Part shown: piece after piece, positions 1 through 25,000 of the stretch
Layout of the letters: the number at the start of each line of letters is the position of its first letter
Numbering within the stretch: position 1 is the stretch's first letter
From: Theodoxus fluviatilis
Lineage: Eukaryota > Mollusca > Gastropoda > Cycloneritida > Neritidae
Assembly: GCA_034096865.1 (NCBI GenBank)
Contig: JAWQFJ010000561.1
Coordinates: 117,501 to 142,500 of the forward strand
Direction: 5' to 3'
Length of the DNA stretch: 25,000 nucleotides
Translations under genes and position numbers: made by a program
Notes under the pieces: generated by a model
What the model saw: the letters and a program-made list of their open reading frames with translations, nothing else
Databases searched by the model: none
Told to the model about the DNA's origin: nothing

Positions 1-593
1 TGAGATATGGTCACTTTTAGTGGTTCATACCCCATTTTGGTCACATTTCATAAGGGTCAAAGTGACCTTGACTTTGATGATATGTGACCAAATGTGTCTC
101 ATGATGAAAGTATAACATGTGCCCCACATAATTGTTAAATTTGAAACAGTTATCTTCCATAGTTCAGGGTCAAGGTCACTTCAAAATATGTATACAATCC
201 AACTTTGAAGAGCTCCTGTGACCTTGACCTTGAAGCAAGGTCAACCAAACTGGTATCAAAAGATAGGGCTTACTTTGCCCTATATACCATAAATAGGTGA
301 GGTATCCAATCTCAAAAACTTTAGAGAAAATTGAGAAAATGTGAAAAATGACTGTTTTTTAGACAACATTTATGGCCCCTGCGACCTTGACCTTGAAGCA
401 AGGACAAGTCACTATGTATGTTTTTTGAGGCCTTGTCATCATACACCATCATGCCAAATTGGGTGTTGATAGACTTAATAGTCTCCGAGAAAAATCCAAC
501 GTTAAAGTTTTTCACGGACGCCCGGACGCCCGGACACCCGGACGGACGACACGGGTGAGTACATAGACTCACTTTTGCTTCGCATGTGAGTCA
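1..593. repeat. Dispersed AGGTCA-rich repeat, copy A (truncated by window edge)
   Basis: This is about 95% identical by eye to 18444-19018, so it is a second copy of the same mobile or dispersed sequence. It is packed with TGACCTTGACCTT / AAGGTCA motifs and ends in the terminal motif CGCATGTGAGTCA at 581-593. Near that end it carries a short tandem of CCGGACG-type units (about 518-548) that is longer than in copy B. Its left part lies outside the window. It sits in the intron downstream of the bridge-helix exon. Confidence 0.8.
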
Positions 594-717
594 ATAAAAC
601 GCTCTTCACACTCCCAGTTTGCAAGAGAAGCAATTTTTCCTGTTCAAGAAAATGTTTCCGTCAGATACAGACATAGGTCAGTATCTAAATGCAATGCAAA
701 GGGATACAGTGGGTCCT

Positions 718-1019
718 ATTTATAGATAATAATAATAATAATAATAATAATAATATGTTTATTTGTAAGGCGCACTTCCTCCACACAGTGAAAAAAGTAC
801 ATAGTGAAGCTCTAGGCACACACACACACAAAAACACGCACACATTATCATACAGTTTGAGCCTGGACATGAAACGCACATACGCGCGTTATAATACAAC
901 ATGCATCCTACACGTGAAGAAACACACACATGCATTATATACAAACATGAGCCTGAAACATTCAGCAGATAACCAACCAATCAACAGAAAACCACGCAAA
1001 ATGAGTAGTATCTTATGAC
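718..1019 (-). repeat. Probable SINE/LINE 3' end with (ATT)n tail, plus CA-rich sequence
   Basis: Read on the minus strand, a segment ends GTGCGCCTTACAAATAAACA followed by (ATT)n at 727-756. That is the layout of the LINE tail at 13041-13105 (GCGCTTTATAAG... then ATT repeats). The body contains short CA tracts at about 817-843 and 923-930 and no coding potential. Boundaries are approximate. Confidence 0.45.
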
Positions 1020-1070
1020 CAATCATCGACCAGCTTTGCACAGGATTCAGACTCATGCAAAATGTCTCAC

Positions 1071-24193
<23,123 letters not shown>

Positions 24194-24353
24194 CTGTGGA
24201 AAGAAAACAAAGGGAAATTGCAAATCAAGACTGTGGCACAGTCATCTGAGAGGAAAATGTGGTTTCTGTGTGTCACATTTACAACTGTAATTGCACTATA
24301 AATCTATGTCCATTCAAGGGAAGTAACTTTTTATAGAAAATCTAGATGATTTT

Positions 24354-24869
24354 AGGCTTGTTCAGGAGGTGCAGTGCTGCAAAGTGCTGCTCAGTGCTGC
24401 ACGTGATTCACTCCTGAACAGCAATTTTGGGGCATGATTCACTCAGCGCTGAGCAGCACTTTCCATCACCGATCCAAGGTGATTCAGACGATTTTGCATC
24501 ATTTTCAAAATGGCGTCTTCGATCCCGCACTGGTCGTCGATGCGTAAAATAACCCTCAGAAACATCATTTTGGGACTGGAACGGGCTTTATTTGCCCCAA
24601 GCGCCCTGTATGCGCGAGTAATGGCAAGTAAGGATGACACAGTAGTGGACTTTATTCATGCAGAAAACATTTAAACGTGCATAAACGATGTCTGTGGCAA
24701 AGAAAACACTTTCTTCGTGTCTATCAACACAACATGGGGCGCAGAAGATTTACCTCCCCTTTAACAAGTGAAGCACTGCACAAAATCTGTAGGTGTTCAG
24801 GAGAGGCAAAGAGCGCTCAATTGCCAACATGAAGTGCTCATGCAGCGCGTTGTACTCCTGAACAAGCCT
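24354..24869. mobile_element. 516-bp element with 15-bp perfect terminal inverted repeats
   Basis: AGGCTTGTTCAGGAG at 24354-24368 is matched by its exact inverse CTCCTGAACAAGCCT at 24855-24869, flanked by TTT on both sides. Extra copies of the TTCAGGAG motif occur inverted near 24411-24418 and direct near 24794-24802, and GTGCTGC repeats lie next to the left end. The GGCTTGTTCAG terminus and 3-base flank resemble PIF/Harbinger MITEs. A 54-codon plus-strand frame at 24510-24674 has no recognised similarity. Confidence 0.7.
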
Positions 24870-24888
24870 TTTGAGTTGTTTATCTTAA

Positions 24889-25000
24889 CTCATTGAAGAC
24901 GGCACTATTTTTAGCTCGAATTGACTGGAGACACATGTTTCTGGGCATTTTTACAGATATTGCGGAAAAAATACTAATCAAGCAATGGAAAAACTGTTGC
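24889..25000. mobile_element. Possible piggyBac-family terminus running off the window
   Basis: TTAA at 24885-24888 is followed by CTCATTGAAGACGGCACTAT and TTTTAGC. The left end of the piggyBac element at 19928 has the same plan: TTAA, CCCTTACG, then GAGTATTTTTAGC. The shared TATTTTTAGC about 20 bases in suggests a related element whose other end lies beyond the window. Confidence 0.45.

Noticed and set aside
24194..24353. Missing 5' exon of RPC1
   Set aside because: No sequence resembling the conserved N-terminus with a donor site was seen here or in 24870-25000; it is assumed to be outside the window.
24510..24674. 54-codon plus-strand frame as a first exon of a neighbouring gene
   Set aside because: It lies within an inverted-repeat element and I recognise no similarity; reported only as content of that element.

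Overview
The window is a stretch of animal nuclear DNA that is almost entirely one split gene on the minus strand. The gene encodes the largest subunit of RNA polymerase III (RPC1, POLR3A in vertebrates). I could place 19 consecutive coding exons between 24193 and 1071. Together they give 2490 coding bases (830 codons) in one continuous frame, from the N-terminal clamp zinc site to the bridge helix. About 60 N-terminal residues should lie beyond the right edge, and the last third of the protein (trigger loop, jaw, C-terminal part) beyond the left edge. The organism is probably a lophotrochozoan, most likely a gastropod mollusc. That rests on the style of the introns and of the repeats (AGGTCA-rich dispersed repeats, CR1/L2-like LINE tails ending in ATT repeats, piggyBac ends, long CA tracts); no species-specific marker was seen, so it is an inference.

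Layout from gene 5' to 3' (right to left). 24194-25000: a short inverted-repeat element and what looks like the end of a piggyBac-family element. 24193-21431: first three visible exons (clamp zinc sites), with a foldback element holding nine 53-bp tandem repeats in the first visible intron. 21430-18012: a 3.4-kb intron carrying a deleted piggyBac element, a small MITE and a full AGGTCA-rich repeat. 18011-15853: four clamp/active-site exons. 15852-10721: a 5.1-kb intron with a 5'-truncated LINE. 10720-8434: exons leading to the catalytic NADFDGDEM motif. 8433-5254: pore exons. 5253-3478: an intron with a 1-kb long-inverted-repeat element, a 26-bp G run and a 320-bp MITE. 3477-1071: funnel exons and the start of the bridge-helix domain, with a near-palindromic foldback at 2288-2666. 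1-1070: a second copy of the AGGTCA-rich repeat and a SINE/LINE-like tail.

The protein-coding content is therefore a housekeeping enzyme: RPC1 forms the active centre of the polymerase that makes tRNAs, 5S rRNA, U6 and other short RNAs. Everything else supported here is intronic: mobile elements (mostly non-autonomous, with terminal inverted repeats), microsatellites and homopolymers. No complete second gene, tRNA, rRNA or CRISPR array was found. The most interesting signals are a dispersed repeat built of nuclear-receptor half-sites, a foldback element with a minisatellite core, an unusual substitution in the most conserved part of RPC1, a probable GC-AG intron with a piggyBac element 48 bases inside it, and a MITE whose inverted repeats contain a strong 5' splice-site sequence.
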